DNA of 64,000 bases, from the NCBI GenBank assembly GCA_016932575.1, contig JAFGCO010000036.1:39228-103227 (forward strand), read 5' to 3'. Below the pieces are notes generated by a model. It did no database searches. It saw only the letters and a list, made by a program, of their open reading frames with translations, and was not told the origin of the DNA. Origin of the DNA: a bacterium. Its GTDB lineage: Bacteria; Zhuqueibacterota; QNDG01; JAFGCO01. How positions within the stretch are numbered: the stretch's first letter is position 1; the number at the start of each line of letters is the position of its first letter. The translations under genes were made by a program, and so were the position numbers. Below are positions 1-11,000 of this stretch, piece by piece.

Positions 1-2307
1 GGATTGAATTTTTTTGTGGCCTATGGGGAAATGTATGTCACAAGGCTGGCGCACGTGGGCTGGTACAATTATATGCTGTTTTTCTCTCCCAAAATACCCA
101 GCGGCTGGGATCCGCGCGGAAGGGTGGTGATCACGTTTGATGAACAACAGCGGTATGTCCGAATAGATGCAAGCTCTGATTTTCATCCGGTCGGTGATCC
201 TGCTACTGCTTATTTTAGGATTTCATTTTATCGTAATACGAATCCGGTCAATCCCTTATATACTGGCGGCAACGACGATACTGGTGTTGAATATACGAAT
301 ACCGATGTCGGCATTAAAATGCTGATCGTGGATACACATTATACAGAAAACAATATAGAAGAGCTGGAATTCTACGCGCTGGACGCAGCCCTTCCGGATA
401 TCATTGTCACAAATATTGAGGCCATGGATGCCACGGGCCCGGATCTCTCTTATCGCGTGACTGTGAAAAACATTGGGGATGGTGCTACAACCGGTAAATT
501 CAAGAACAGAATCTATCTGTCCCCGGATGCAACCATCACCCCAGATGATCATCAGATCAACGACTGGAACTGCTACGATATTCTGAATGCCAACCAGTCC
601 AAAATCAGTTATGATCTGACTTCCACTGTAACCGAACTATCACCGGGCGAGTACTATATGGGCGTGATAGCCGACGCCAAGGAAGTCATTGAGGAATCGG
701 ATGAAACCAACAACATCCTGGCAAATCTGACAACCAAAATTACGATTCCGGATGAAGGTGGTGGCGGGGGCGGCGGCAGCATGACAGACGGCTTCGTTCT
801 CGAAGTGCCCATGACACACACGCCTCCTACGATCGATGGAAACATGGATCCGGTCTGGTACAGCGTCTGTTCCGTGCCTTTGGAAAAATCGAGTCTGGAC
901 GATGATGTGCAGACCGACGACTGGCTGGATACCTTCGCCAGCTTCAAAGCGATGTATGACGATCATTATTTTTATATTCTCATTCGGGCGCAGGATGATA
1001 TCATCAATACGTCAAATGGCTCTGCCTGGGAGAACGATTCCTTTGAAATCTACTTTGACGGAGACAACAGCAAGAACGACCTGGCCACAGGGTATGACGG
1101 CAATGACAAGCAGCTGCGATACGTGTACGGCCAGACTTCTGAAAATAACGGGACCGCGCCCCATTCAAACTGCAAATTCATGAACACGGCTTACGGATAC
1201 AACTGTGAGGTCCGAATTCCCGCTCAGGACATGACCTTCGGCCTGAATCCCGGCCATGACTTCGGATTTGAGGTGCAGTTTAATGATGATGACAGCGGCA
1301 CACGCGATCATCTGCTGAAATGGTGGTCCGCGAGCAATAACTCCTGGCAGGATGCCAGTCTGTTCGGCACGGCCGTGACCACGGATTATATAGCCGCCAG
1401 CCCCGCTTACGTGCTTCGTGCTGCGAACACGCCGGTGATTGACGGTGTGCCTGAGGAATCGGCATGGGAAGACATCCCCTGGTTCAGTATTAACAAATTC
1501 GCGGACCGGGATAACGGCGCACTTTTCAGTCCCCCGCTCGATCTGGCCGATGTGGACGGCTGGTCAGACTGCTGGTTCACTTATAAGATGATGTGGCGGG
1601 GCAGCAGGCTTTATCTGTATGCGCAGGTTTATGATAATGTCATTGACACATCTCATCCGGACTGGTATATGAACGACTGCGTCGAAGTCCAGATCGACGG
1701 TAATAATGACAAGGGTCAGGCCGAAGACGGCAATGACTACAATTATAATATGGTTTACTCCACCACACCGACGGGAGATGCGGTTTTCACTCAGCAAAGT
1801 TACGGGTGGTCAATGGAAGCGCAGATGGATCTCGCCGCGGACCTGGGTATTTCACCGTCCATCGGTCATCAAATGGGCATCGAAGTGCAGATCGATGACA
1901 ATGACGGCGGCGGACGCGACCTGATCGGGCGGTGGTGGTCCAACGACAATATCACCTGGACAAAACCGAGCTATCGGGGAACTGTAGAGCTGACTGACTA
2001 TGCCGTGGTGGAGGTCGATGTGCCTGGCAATGAAACATCGGTCAATACATATCACCTGGACCAGAACTATCCGAATCCTTTCAATCCATCCACGACAATT
2101 CGATATGCAGTGCCGAAATCCTGTCACGTCAGCCTGACCATCTATGATCTGCTTGGCAAACAGGTCGCCCAACTGGTCAATGAAACCCAATCGCAGGGTG
2201 AATATTCGGTAATATGGAACGGGCAGGACAGGGCTGCAGGTATCTATCTGTATCAGCTCAGGGCCGGGGATTACATTGAAACCAGAAAACTGATTCTGCA
2301 GAAGTAA
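1..2307 (+). CDS. T9SS-secreted CARDB / CBM9-like protein, 5' end cut by window
   Basis: The reading frame is open from the first base, so the first TTG (position 4) is probably not the start and the N-terminus lies upstream. Visible order: an N-terminal beta-rich part, a CARDB-like adhesion domain (about residues 128-245, with the 'SDETNNI' ending typical of CARDB), a Gly-rich linker (GGGGGGGS), two CBM9-like modules (about 262-465 and 470-690, each opening with 'PxIDGxxDxxW' or a close variant), and a C-terminal T9SS sorting domain (NYPNPFNPSTTIRY ... KLILQK). CBM9-type modules bind glycan ends in characterised relatives; binding here is inferred. The protein is probably exported across the outer membrane and anchored or released. 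It is a close paralogue of the protein at 8007-11165, which has four CARDB-like domains. No catalytic domain is visible in the part present. Confidence 0.85.
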   Translation, partial: GLNFFVAYGEMYVTRLAHVGWYNYMLFFSPKIPSGWDPRGRVVITFDEQQRYVRIDASSDFHPVGDPATAYFRISFYRNTNPVNPLYTGGNDDTGVEYTNTDVGIKMLIVDTHYTENNIEELEFYALDAALPDIIVTNIEAMDATGPDLSYRVTVKNIGDGATTGKFKNRIYLSPDATITPDDHQINDWNCYDILNANQSKISYDLTSTVTELSPGEYYMGVIADAKEVIEESDETNNILANLTTKITIPDEGGGGGGGSMTDGFVLEVPMTHTPPTIDGNMDPVWYSVCSVPLEKSSLDDDVQTDDWLDTFASFKAMYDDHYFYILIRAQDDIINTSNGSAWENDSFEIYFDGDNSKNDLATGYDGNDKQLRYVYGQTSENNGTAPHSNCKFMNTAYGYNCEVRIPAQDMTFGLNPGHDFGFEVQFNDDDSGTRDHLLKWWSASNNSWQDASLFGTAVTTDYIAASPAYVLRAANTPVIDGVPEESAWEDIPWFSINKFADRDNGALFSPPLDLADVDGWSDCWFTYKMMWRGSRLYLYAQVYDNVIDTSHPDWYMNDCVEVQIDGNNDKGQAEDGNDYNYNMVYSTTPTGDAVFTQQSYGWSMEAQMDLAADLGISPSIGHQMGIEVQIDDNDGGGRDLIGRWWSNDNITWTKPSYRGTVELTDYAVVEVDVPGNETSVNTYHLDQNYPNPFNPSTTIRYAVPKSCHVSLTIYDLLGKQVAQLVNETQSQGEYSVIWNGQDRAAGIYLYQLRAGDYIETRKLILQK

Positions 2308-2656
2308 AATCCGGTGGTTTGTAAGCGAAGGCCAACCGGATAAAATGAAGTACGTTCTTTATTTAAAAAGAGTGTTTCGCGGCGATTGTTTAACCTGAAA
2401 TGATTAAGAAAAAAAAGCCGGAAAGGTCATCGGTATCCTCCAAATCTTTCGATAGCAAAACATTGGAGTTGACGATGGCCTTTGCTCTTTTTATAGCAAC
2501 CAAGTTGCTAATAATTATTGACTCAACTCATTTGGAATTCAGAGTGATATTTGAGACGGCAAAAGCGAGGTTGTTGTACGCACGGACAGGCCGTATCACC
2601 CGGATAAAAGTTCAGTGGGATCAATAAAATCCTTTTGCGGGAGTGATACAAATTTC
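2308..2656. other. Intergenic, no convincing gene
   Basis: About 350 bases between two secreted-protein genes. An imperfect inverted repeat (CCGGT...ACCGG) lies just after the upstream stop, without a clear T-run. A 75-codon open frame (2400-2627) has no ribosome binding site or recognisable motif. The next gene's signal peptide begins at 2657. Confidence 0.5.
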
Positions 2657-4756
2657 ATGAAACCGATCGCTTTTCTATGCCTTCTTCTGTTTTTCCTTCA
2701 CCTCGGCATCACAGCTCAGGAAAATTGGATCTGGCAGAATCCGCGGCCTCAGGGCAATACCCTGAATGATGTGTTTGTCCTGGATCCCGGTACAGCCGTG
2801 GCAGTCGGGAATAATGGAACCATTCTGAAAACCACAGATGGCGGCCTCACCTGGCATCAGCAGAACAGCGGCACCTCACAATATCTGTACGATGTCTTTT
2901 TTCAGGATCACAATACAGGATGGTCCCTCGGATACTCCGCATTTTTAAAGACCGAAGACGGCGGCGCCAACTGGTCGCAGGTGTGGGATAATCCGAACGA
3001 CAATCTCTTCTCCATCAGTTTCGCGGATGCGGATCACGGATGGGCGGTCGGTCATTACGGGGTTATTCTTTATACGGATGACGGCGGAAAGAGCTGGCAA
3101 TATCAGACATTCGATCCGGATTTGCATTTTATTTCCGTCTGTTTTGCGGACCGGAATACCGGCTGGGCGGTCGGCTCCGGCAGTTCGATATTCAAAACAA
3201 CCGATGGCGGAGAGAACTGGCTGCCTCAGGACAGCGTCACCGATCAGCCGTTGAGACAGGTTGTTTTCAGGGATATCAATACAGGCTGGATCATAGGCGC
3301 CTTTGGCTCATTGTTATCCACAACGGACGGCGGCGAACACTGGCGGTACAGCGGTCTGGGTTCAGACTCGTTTCAGTCGATTTTCTTTGTGAACGACACA
3401 ACAGGCTGGATCGTAGGGCAATGGGAAGGTGAAATTATAAAAACCATAGATGCAGGCTGGTCCTGGGTACATCAGGCCAGCAATACATTGAATGGACTGC
3501 GGGCGATTCATTTCTGCGATATGGATCATGGATGGATCGTCGGTGTGGACGGAACGATTCTGAAAACAATGGACAGCGGGCAGCATTGGATACCGCAATT
3601 TGAGAGCATCACGTCTGATTGCATCCTGTCTATGGTCTTTCTGGATGATAACACAGGCTGGGCATCGGGCCGCAACGGACTGATCATGAAGACCATGAAC
3701 GGCGGCACAGACTGGATCCTGCAGGACAGCGGGGCCATGAGCGGCCTGCGGTCAATCTGCTTTATCGACGATCAGACCGGATGGGCAGCTGGATATTATC
3801 AGATCCTGCATACTGCGGATGGGGGCGTCACCTGGACTTCGCAGACCAACGGATCGGCTCATGATCTGTGGTCTGTCGATTTCCATGATACTCAAAACGG
3901 ATGGGCGGTCGGCCGATGGGGCAAAGTGCTGCATACGTCGGACGGCGGTCTGAACTGGTCAGCCATGAAAAGTCCCACGGAAAAAATCCTTTATGATGTC
4001 TGCGCAGTCAATATAAATACAGGATGGGCAGTCGGTGAAAACGGCGCACTTCTGAGACTGATGGATGAAAGCATCGAGTTGATTGAAATGCCCGATATCT
4101 GGCAGGATCTAAATGATATCTTTTTTCTTAATCCGCAGACTGGATGGATTGTAGGCGCATATGTCATTCTGAAGACCGTAGACGGGGGATCCTCATGGAC
4201 CGATCAAACCGTCAGCCTGGACAATCCTCTGAATTCAGTTTACTTCATAAATGAACTTAATGGATGGGCTGCAGGTGACCGCGGAACAGTCATCCGGACA
4301 ATCGACGGTGGCGTTACCTGGAATGAAGAGCCGATCCGGGCAGTCCGGGATCTGCATGCGCTCTGGTTATCGGAGTCCGGGAACGGATGGGTAGCGGGTG
4401 AGGACGGCATCATTCTCAAAACCACGGCTGGACCGTCCACTGCAATTGAAATTATGCCGGCATCCGAATATCATCATCCGGAGCACCCGGTCCTCCTTCA
4501 GAATTATCCGAATCCCTTTAATTCGACCACCTCGATCCGGTTTAAATTATCAAAATCCGGATTCGTTCATTTGGCGATATACAACCTGATGGGGGAAAAA
4601 ATCGAAGTCCTGATCGATCAACAGTTGTCCGAAGGTGTTCATCAAATAGTCTGGGAGGTGGAACGTTATTCAAGCGGGATTTACCTGTGCTGCCTGAAAA
4701 CAATAACAGCCGCAGGTTCATTCCGTCAGACCCGAAAACTGATTTTGCAGAAGTAG
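2657..4756 (+). CDS. T9SS-secreted Ycf48-like double beta-propeller protein
   Basis: Start chosen at ATG 2657 because it opens a clear signal peptide (MKPIAFLCLLLFFLHLGITAQ). The frame continues upstream to 2615 with non-signal sequence. The mature protein (about 600 residues) carries about 14 repeats with the core 'D.xTGW.vG.....i.kT.DgG.tW', the Ycf48/BNR (Asp-box) propeller signature, enough for two seven-bladed propellers. The last 80 residues are a T9SS sorting domain (NYPNPFNSTTSIRF ... KLILQK). In photosynthetic organisms Ycf48 is a photosystem II assembly factor. In non-photosynthetic FCB bacteria this repeat is common in secreted proteins of unknown role, so only the architecture is assigned. 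The next gene starts nine bases after the stop, suggesting co-transcription. Confidence 0.85.
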   Translation: MKPIAFLCLLLFFLHLGITAQENWIWQNPRPQGNTLNDVFVLDPGTAVAVGNNGTILKTTDGGLTWHQQNSGTSQYLYDVFFQDHNTGWSLGYSAFLKTEDGGANWSQVWDNPNDNLFSISFADADHGWAVGHYGVILYTDDGGKSWQYQTFDPDLHFISVCFADRNTGWAVGSGSSIFKTTDGGENWLPQDSVTDQPLRQVVFRDINTGWIIGAFGSLLSTTDGGEHWRYSGLGSDSFQSIFFVNDTTGWIVGQWEGEIIKTIDAGWSWVHQASNTLNGLRAIHFCDMDHGWIVGVDGTILKTMDSGQHWIPQFESITSDCILSMVFLDDNTGWASGRNGLIMKTMNGGTDWILQDSGAMSGLRSICFIDDQTGWAAGYYQILHTADGGVTWTSQTNGSAHDLWSVDFHDTQNGWAVGRWGKVLHTSDGGLNWSAMKSPTEKILYDVCAVNINTGWAVGENGALLRLMDESIELIEMPDIWQDLNDIFFLNPQTGWIVGAYVILKTVDGGSSWTDQTVSLDNPLNSVYFINELNGWAAGDRGTVIRTIDGGVTWNEEPIRAVRDLHALWLSESGNGWVAGEDGIILKTTAGPSTAIEIMPASEYHHPEHPVLLQNYPNPFNSTTSIRFKLSKSGFVHLAIYNLMGEKIEVLIDQQLSEGVHQIVWEVERYSSGIYLCCLKTITAAGSFRQTRKLILQK

Positions 4757-4765
4757 CCCTGAACA

Positions 4766-6271
4766 ATGAAAAATCATATTGAAAAAATACTCATTCCCTT
4801 TATAATCATTCTTGTACTCATCACAGGGCAATGCGGCAAAAAACAATCCACCGAATCCCCCCAGCCGACGACAGGAACAATAACAGGAACCGTAAGAAGT
4901 ACGGAAGATCAATCTTTACTTGAGAATGCACAGATCCGGGCCGTACCGGGAGAATATATCGGAATTTCCGACAGTGCCGGGATATACACCATACCGGATT
5001 GCCCGGAAGGTGAATATCTGCTGATCGCCTCCAAAGAAGCTTTCGAAAATGACAGTGCCGATGTATTGGTAACGGCCGGCCATACAACCAATACGGACTT
5101 TTATCTGACGCCTGAATTCAACCCGTTGATATGGGAATATATCACGGATAAACCCATTTACTATTCGGTACCGGCAATCGATAATGAGGGCACCATCTAT
5201 GTCGGTACAGGAGTCTATCTCGGCACCACTTCAGGCAGTTTGTACGCCATTCATCCTGATGGTTCTTTGAAATGGAAACAGGATTTGGAAAACAATGTGT
5301 TCTCACCCGTCATCGGAGCGGACGGAACCATTTATGTTATGGACACGGGGAATGCGCTGTACGCTTTCGACAACACCGGTGCGCTTCAATGGCGGTATGA
5401 GAACTGGATCGATGCTGATTTTACAGAAGTCGGACAGAGATGCGTGGCCATCGGACCCGATCAGACCCTGTATGTGTACGTGGCATTCGATCTCTACGCG
5501 ATCAATCCGGACGGCTCACTCCTTTGGGTATTCGATCCCCGGGTCGGCGGAACACCCTGCGGCGCTTCCCCGGTGGTTGGAAAAGACAGTACGATTTATA
5601 TTATCCCGGGCGGAGAAATTTTGTATGCATTGAGATCGAACGGCACGCTTAAGTGGCAATTTTATCTGGAGGCCTATGATGCACATTCCTATACATCTCC
5701 CTCCCTGGACTCTGAGGATGTTATTTATTTCGGTGTGGAGAACGGGGATGGCGGATATGTATATGCCGTATATCCTGACGGCACCCTGAAGTGGCGGGTG
5801 CTCGCAGGCCGGGATCGCGCTGTACGCGCTTCTCCTGTCATCGACGAGGACGGCACCGTATATACAGCGACCAAAGCATACAGCCACAACCGTCCCGCCG
5901 AAGTAATCGCCATCAGTCCGGAAGGAAAAATAGAGTGGCGGTTTACTGTGGAATCAGTGCACTTTACACCCGATGATGTGTATGCCACACCAACCATCGG
6001 TGCTGATGGATTGATTTACATGGCGGCCGAAACCGGATTTGTCTATGCCCTGAACAGAGACGGAACACTCAATTGGACATTCGACTCGCATGGAGGGATT
6101 AACTGGTCCTCCCCCACAATGATTGAGGACGGCACTTTATATATCGGTGCCATGAAAAATGAAGGCGGTGCCCTGCTTGCACTGAAAACAGAAAGCATGG
6201 GACTTGCCGATACTCCCTGGCCCACATTTCGTCAGAACAATCAGAATAACGGACGGTCTTCCAAATACTGA
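4766..6271 (+). CDS. Exported PQQ-like beta-propeller protein with CarboxypepD_reg-like domain
   Basis: 501 residues. The N-terminus (MKNHIEKILIPFIIILVLIT) is a signal sequence followed by GQC at residue 23. A lipoprotein is plausible, but Gln at -1 is not a standard lipobox. Residues about 38-112 resemble a carboxypeptidase-regulatory-like beta-sandwich (TGTITGTVRS ... DFYLTP). The rest consists of PQQ-type propeller repeats built on 'DGtiYv......lyAi.pdGtlkW', about eight visible. Such propellers are scaffolds, and no cofactor-dependent dehydrogenase motif is evident. There is no T9SS tail. ATG 4766 lies nine bases after the previous stop with only a weak Shine-Dalgarno, so translational coupling is likely. 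Confidence 0.8.
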   Translation: MKNHIEKILIPFIIILVLITGQCGKKQSTESPQPTTGTITGTVRSTEDQSLLENAQIRAVPGEYIGISDSAGIYTIPDCPEGEYLLIASKEAFENDSADVLVTAGHTTNTDFYLTPEFNPLIWEYITDKPIYYSVPAIDNEGTIYVGTGVYLGTTSGSLYAIHPDGSLKWKQDLENNVFSPVIGADGTIYVMDTGNALYAFDNTGALQWRYENWIDADFTEVGQRCVAIGPDQTLYVYVAFDLYAINPDGSLLWVFDPRVGGTPCGASPVVGKDSTIYIIPGGEILYALRSNGTLKWQFYLEAYDAHSYTSPSLDSEDVIYFGVENGDGGYVYAVYPDGTLKWRVLAGRDRAVRASPVIDEDGTVYTATKAYSHNRPAEVIAISPEGKIEWRFTVESVHFTPDDVYATPTIGADGLIYMAAETGFVYALNRDGTLNWTFDSHGGINWSSPTMIEDGTLYIGAMKNEGGALLALKTESMGLADTPWPTFRQNNQNNGRSSKY

Positions 6272-6337
6272 TCATCCACTTCATAGAATTTATTTTTTTC
6301 ATAAGTTATGCAAAACGGATAACCCGGAAAGGTAAAA

Positions 6338-7759
6338 ATGACAAACCTGAAAAACAATAATTTCGAAAAATGGCAGAGAGCTGCTGTTTGTACAAGCATG
6401 GCCGTACTTCTATGTTTGTTGGGATGTGATTCTGAACCAACTTTCCGTGACATAGAAAAGGGAAAGATAGTTATGAAAACGGCCGAAGCAGAGGCTGTAA
6501 AGCAGTTGCTGACCGATGCCGATGTCCCTGCAAAAAAATGCCCGGTCTTTGTCGGGCAGAACGCCTTTGATAACGCTATCGAGAACCATAAAATACTCGT
6601 TCAGAATGAGCATGTCCTTGCGCTGAAGATAACCTGGGCAGCACTGAAAAATATGGAACCGGTAGCGGCTCTGACAGAATGCCGCCTGCTTGATTTCTCA
6701 CTGAATGAGCTCACTGAAATCAGAGGATTAAAAAACGCCAAAAAGCTCGAAAAACTCATTCTGGTGAATAATGCCATAAAATCTCCCGAAGGCATTGAGT
6801 CGTGTACGGCCCTTAAAGTACTTGAACTGCCGGCCAATGAATTAACCGTCATGCCGGATATATCACAGATGCGGCATCTGGAGCGGCTCGTACTGACCAA
6901 CAATCAGATCCAATCCGTTCAGAATTTTCATGGCAGTGACAAACTGGAGCATCTGGATCTTTCAATAAACCAGCTTGCGTCCCTGTCCGGTCTTCCGGAC
7001 CTGCCGAACCTCACCTACCTCGGACTTGAGAACAATTCGCTTGGTTCTCTGGAAGGACTCGGTGAATGTCCCAGATTGCAAACAATAAAATTAAGTCAGA
7101 ATCAGCTCACATCCGCGGACCGGCTGGCTTCATACACTGCCCTGGAATCTGTGGACCTGAGATCCAATCAGATCACTACACTGCCCCTTTTTGAGCATGA
7201 AATTACATTGCATACTGGGGGGAATCCTGTGGCTGCCGTCATCGATACAAGACCCAAACCAAAACTGGTATTAGCCGCAGATGCAGGCAGGGTTGCGGTT
7301 CTGCCTGATCTGGATGGGCACCTGTCCGGAGGCGGATCCGTACATCACGCCGTCACCACCTATTCAAAAAATCCCCTGGCAACCCCGTCGTCATTTCGTT
7401 ACAGCCGGAAAGATCTGTCCCTGACGGGCACGGCCGGGCTGAATTTCATTCGCGGTTTATTCACACTCTATATGGCCCGGGTGACTATTTACACAGAAGA
7501 AGGCCGGGTGCGTGTCTATCTGAAGCACCCAGGGGATATCAAATTTATGGAGGACGAATATGGCAAGCAGAAACTGACGGAAATTAAAAATGAGGACTTC
7601 ATGTATACAGACGCCTCTCCTGACCAGCCCTGCACACTTCAGGGTCTGATCATGCGGCCCAATTATTTCAGATATGAAGTGGTACTGCAGGCGCTGGACG
7701 GTAAAGCCCGGGGTGTCTCATATATAATTACAGATGTGGAGCAACAGATACAGAAATAA
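6338..7759 (+). CDS. Leucine-rich-repeat lipoprotein
   Basis: 473 residues with an upstream GGAAAGG ribosome site. A hydrophobic segment ends in the lipobox CLLGC (Cys30), so it is predicted to be a lipoprotein. Residues about 95-290 contain eight to nine leucine-rich repeats of about 22 residues (LxxLxLxxNxI, e.g. 'LERLVLTNNQIQSV'). The C-terminal 180 residues form an unrecognised domain rich in beta-strand patterns. LRR lipoproteins usually serve binding or scaffold roles; no enzyme motif is visible. It is the last of three + strand exported-protein genes; the 60-base gap before it has no clear terminator, so it may be co-transcribed with the previous two. Confidence 0.8.
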   Translation: MTNLKNNNFEKWQRAAVCTSMAVLLCLLGCDSEPTFRDIEKGKIVMKTAEAEAVKQLLTDADVPAKKCPVFVGQNAFDNAIENHKILVQNEHVLALKITWAALKNMEPVAALTECRLLDFSLNELTEIRGLKNAKKLEKLILVNNAIKSPEGIESCTALKVLELPANELTVMPDISQMRHLERLVLTNNQIQSVQNFHGSDKLEHLDLSINQLASLSGLPDLPNLTYLGLENNSLGSLEGLGECPRLQTIKLSQNQLTSADRLASYTALESVDLRSNQITTLPLFEHEITLHTGGNPVAAVIDTRPKPKLVLAADAGRVAVLPDLDGHLSGGGSVHHAVTTYSKNPLATPSSFRYSRKDLSLTGTAGLNFIRGLFTLYMARVTIYTEEGRVRVYLKHPGDIKFMEDEYGKQKLTEIKNEDFMYTDASPDQPCTLQGLIMRPNYFRYEVVLQALDGKARGVSYIITDVEQQIQK

Positions 7760-7782
7760 AAAGATCTTGACAATATTGGCCC

Positions 7783-7811
7783 TTGACATTCATTAGAATT
7801 TTCTGTAAGGT
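7783..7811 (+). promoter_or_regulatory. Possible sigma70 promoter for the 8007 gene
   Basis: TTGACA at 7783-7788, a 17-base spacer and TAAGGT at 7806-7811. The -35 is perfect and the -10 is weak. A second TTGACA lies at 7767. The transcript would have a leader of nearly 190 bases. Confidence 0.35.
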
Positions 7812-8006
7812 ATTTTATCAATTAAAATTGAAATCAACAGAATCGTTCTGGCTGGACGTTTCCCCCTGCTCTATTGACAATACAACAGAAATTCTACCTC
7901 GCATGTCAGTCATCCATTCTCATCTCTGGCGAACAGCGATTGGCACTCTGCTCTCATCAGGAAATCCGCTAAATGATTATAAAAATCAACCATCAGGAGG
8001 CATGTC

Positions 8007-11000
8007 ATGAAGAAAAACATCCCCATCTGCCTGGCCATCATTGGTTTTTTATCTCTCAGTTATCAAAATCTCGCGCAGCAAAACCAGCCGCTGGTTCAAA
8101 TCGATGTGGATAAGAATGGTCATGTTGAATTCCTCAATCATGCGACCACTCAAAAACAAACCATCCGGAAAATCCAGCAATCATCTGATATGGTTTCAGA
8201 CAACCCGGCCACCCTGGCTTCCGTGGGTGATATGTGGATCATTGCCATGACCTATAACTTTGTGGACCCAAATATCATCATCAATACGACTATCGGATAT
8301 GATCTCAACATCATACTGGGCAATATTTCTCTGGATTATTACTTATCAGAGAATGCCTCAATAACCACATCCGATACGCACATCAAACAAGAATATATCG
8401 CCATATTACCCTGCGGCGTAGGAACAACGCAAAAATCGGCAATCATTGACATCAGCCCGTATCAGGGCACATGGTACGTCGGAGTCCTCCTTGATAAAGC
8501 GAATCACTTTGAGGAAACCAATGAGTACAACAATGATTGGGCAGCTCCTAATCCCCTGACCATTTACATAGACCTGCAATTTTGTCAGTGGGAAATCAAT
8601 TATACCTATCCCAATATGCAGCTGCTTGCAGGAATCTATAACAGTGGAACCCTATCATCGGATCAGATATCGCTTGATGTTTACCTTTCCTTAGACAACA
8701 CGATACAATCCAATGATACCCATATTGCATTCAGCCTGTATCCTGCCTTGTCTCCGGAGGAACAAATACTAAGAGAATTCTCAATCGATCTCTCCGGTCA
8801 TGAGGGATTTGAATGGTTCGTTGGCGGCATCATTGATGAAGACAATGACATCCCGGAGTTGAACGACAACAATAATACAACCGATGATCCTGAACCGCTC
8901 CCTCTTTTATCAGATTTAACTTACGTTTCATCACATTGCAGCTACAGTTATTCAGATCCGGATTTAACCTTGAATAGTCGCATCACCAACTGTGGCAACG
9001 TGCCTTCCGGTTCATTCCCTGTGGATTATTATTTATCTCTTGATGACAATATTCGGACCTCGGATCCGCATTTGGGGTCAACATCGATTCCCGGTTTGGA
9101 CGTTAATGGACATACCGACAAAACAAAAACATTCAATGTGTCCGCCTATATGGGTTCCAACTGGTATGTGGGTTTTATTATCAATAAGGATGACACCGAG
9201 CCTGAAATCAACGGAGAACCCAATATCTTTTATTTTCAGGACATGATTGTTCTGGATACCTCGAATCCGCTTCCGGATCTGATCATTTCAGCCCTCCATG
9301 TGATTGACAGCGAAGGCCCCCAAATCACATATAAAGCGACTGTGCAGAATACCGGAGGGGCTGTCGTCGATCAGGATTTTAAAAACCATTTTTACCTGTC
9401 CGCCGATCCAGACATCACCGCGTCCGATTATTACGTGAATGACTGGAATGTGTCCCAATCCCTGGATGCCGGTGAATCAAAACAAAGCTGGGACATTAAT
9501 TCAACCATCAGCGGCGTGCCGCCAGGTACCTATTATCTGGGAGTAATCGCGGACGGGAACCATGTGATCGCTGAATCCAATGAAAACAACAACACTGCTT
9601 ACGCAGCTTCTTCCAGGATTTCCATTGACGGGGGGAGCAGCGGAAGCGAACCTGATTTTATCCTTGAGGTACCCGTGGCAGGTATCGCGCCGGTCATCGA
9701 CGGAATCCTGGATCCGGTCTGGACCAGTGTCTGTTCATGGCCTATGGAAAAAATCAGTCTGAACGAAGATGTGGCACCTGCTGACTGGCTGGATACATTT
9801 TCAAGCTTTAAAATGATGTATGATGAAAATAATGTCTACGTATTCATCGAGGCAAATGATGATATTGTCAATACCTTAAACGGACTTGCCTGGGAAAACG
9901 ATGCCTTTGAGCTCTACTTTGACGGGGATAACAGCAAGAATGATCAGGTCACAGGGTATGATGTAAATGACAGACAATTAAGATATGTGTACAATCAGAC
10001 CTCTGAAAACATAGGCAATGCCCCCAATTCCACATGCAGTTTTATCACTACGGATCATGGATACAACTGTGAGATTCAAATTCCGGCACAGGATATGACA
10101 TTTGCTTTAGTTTCTGATCACACATTCGGTTTTGATATCCAGTTTGATGACAATGATACCGGCATCCGCAATCATCAGCTGAAATGGTGGTCAGCCAGCA
10201 ACGATTCATGGCATGACGCCAGCCTCTTCGGCACGGCCCGGACCACTAACTACGTGGCTTCGGATCCCATGCAAATTCTTCAGGCATCAGGCACACCTGT
10301 CATAGACGGTATTGCGGATGAAACCGTCTGGAAGGATATCCCCTGGTTCAGTGACAACACCTTTGTGACCCAGACGGACGGAAACCCGCTTTCTCCCCCG
10401 TTTGACATCACCCAGGTGAAAAACTGGAACGACTGCCGGTTCAACTGCAAGATGATGTGGCAGGGCAACATGCTCTATCTATACGCAAATGTATTCGATG
10501 ATATCATCGACACGGGCCACAACAATTCCTGGATGAATGACGGATTCCAGATTTTCATAGACGGCAACAATGACAAAAACGTTTCAGATCCCAATGACGG
10601 AGACTTCTCGTTTGTATACAGCACCACACCGACTTCAGACGCGGCATTCGCAGTTACAGGCTCGGGTTATACATTTGAGTGTCAGTTGAACCTGAATTCA
10701 GAACTCGGTATTGGGATGTATCAGGGTAAATTGATTGGTTTTGAGATTTCGCTCAATGACAATGATGGCGGAGGCCGCGATTTATGGACCCACTGGTGGT
10801 CCAATGATGATATTTCCTGGTCAGATCCCGGCACGCTTGGCACCATTCAATTGGCCGGATCCACCGTGAAGGTGGATGATCCGGAACATCAACCGGTCGT
10901 GCAAACCTGTCACCTGGCTCAGAATATTCCCAATCCATTTAATCCATCAACGACGATTCGATATACAGTGCCGAAATCCTGTCATGTGACACTGACGATC

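Noticed and set aside
2400-2627. 75-codon open frame between two secreted-protein genes
   Set aside because: No ribosome site, no recognisable motif, and it overlaps the presumed leader of the next gene.
7783-8010. 75-codon open frame ahead of the 8007 gene
   Set aside because: It covers a promoter-like region and has low-quality sequence; the real gene has a strong ribosome site at 7995.
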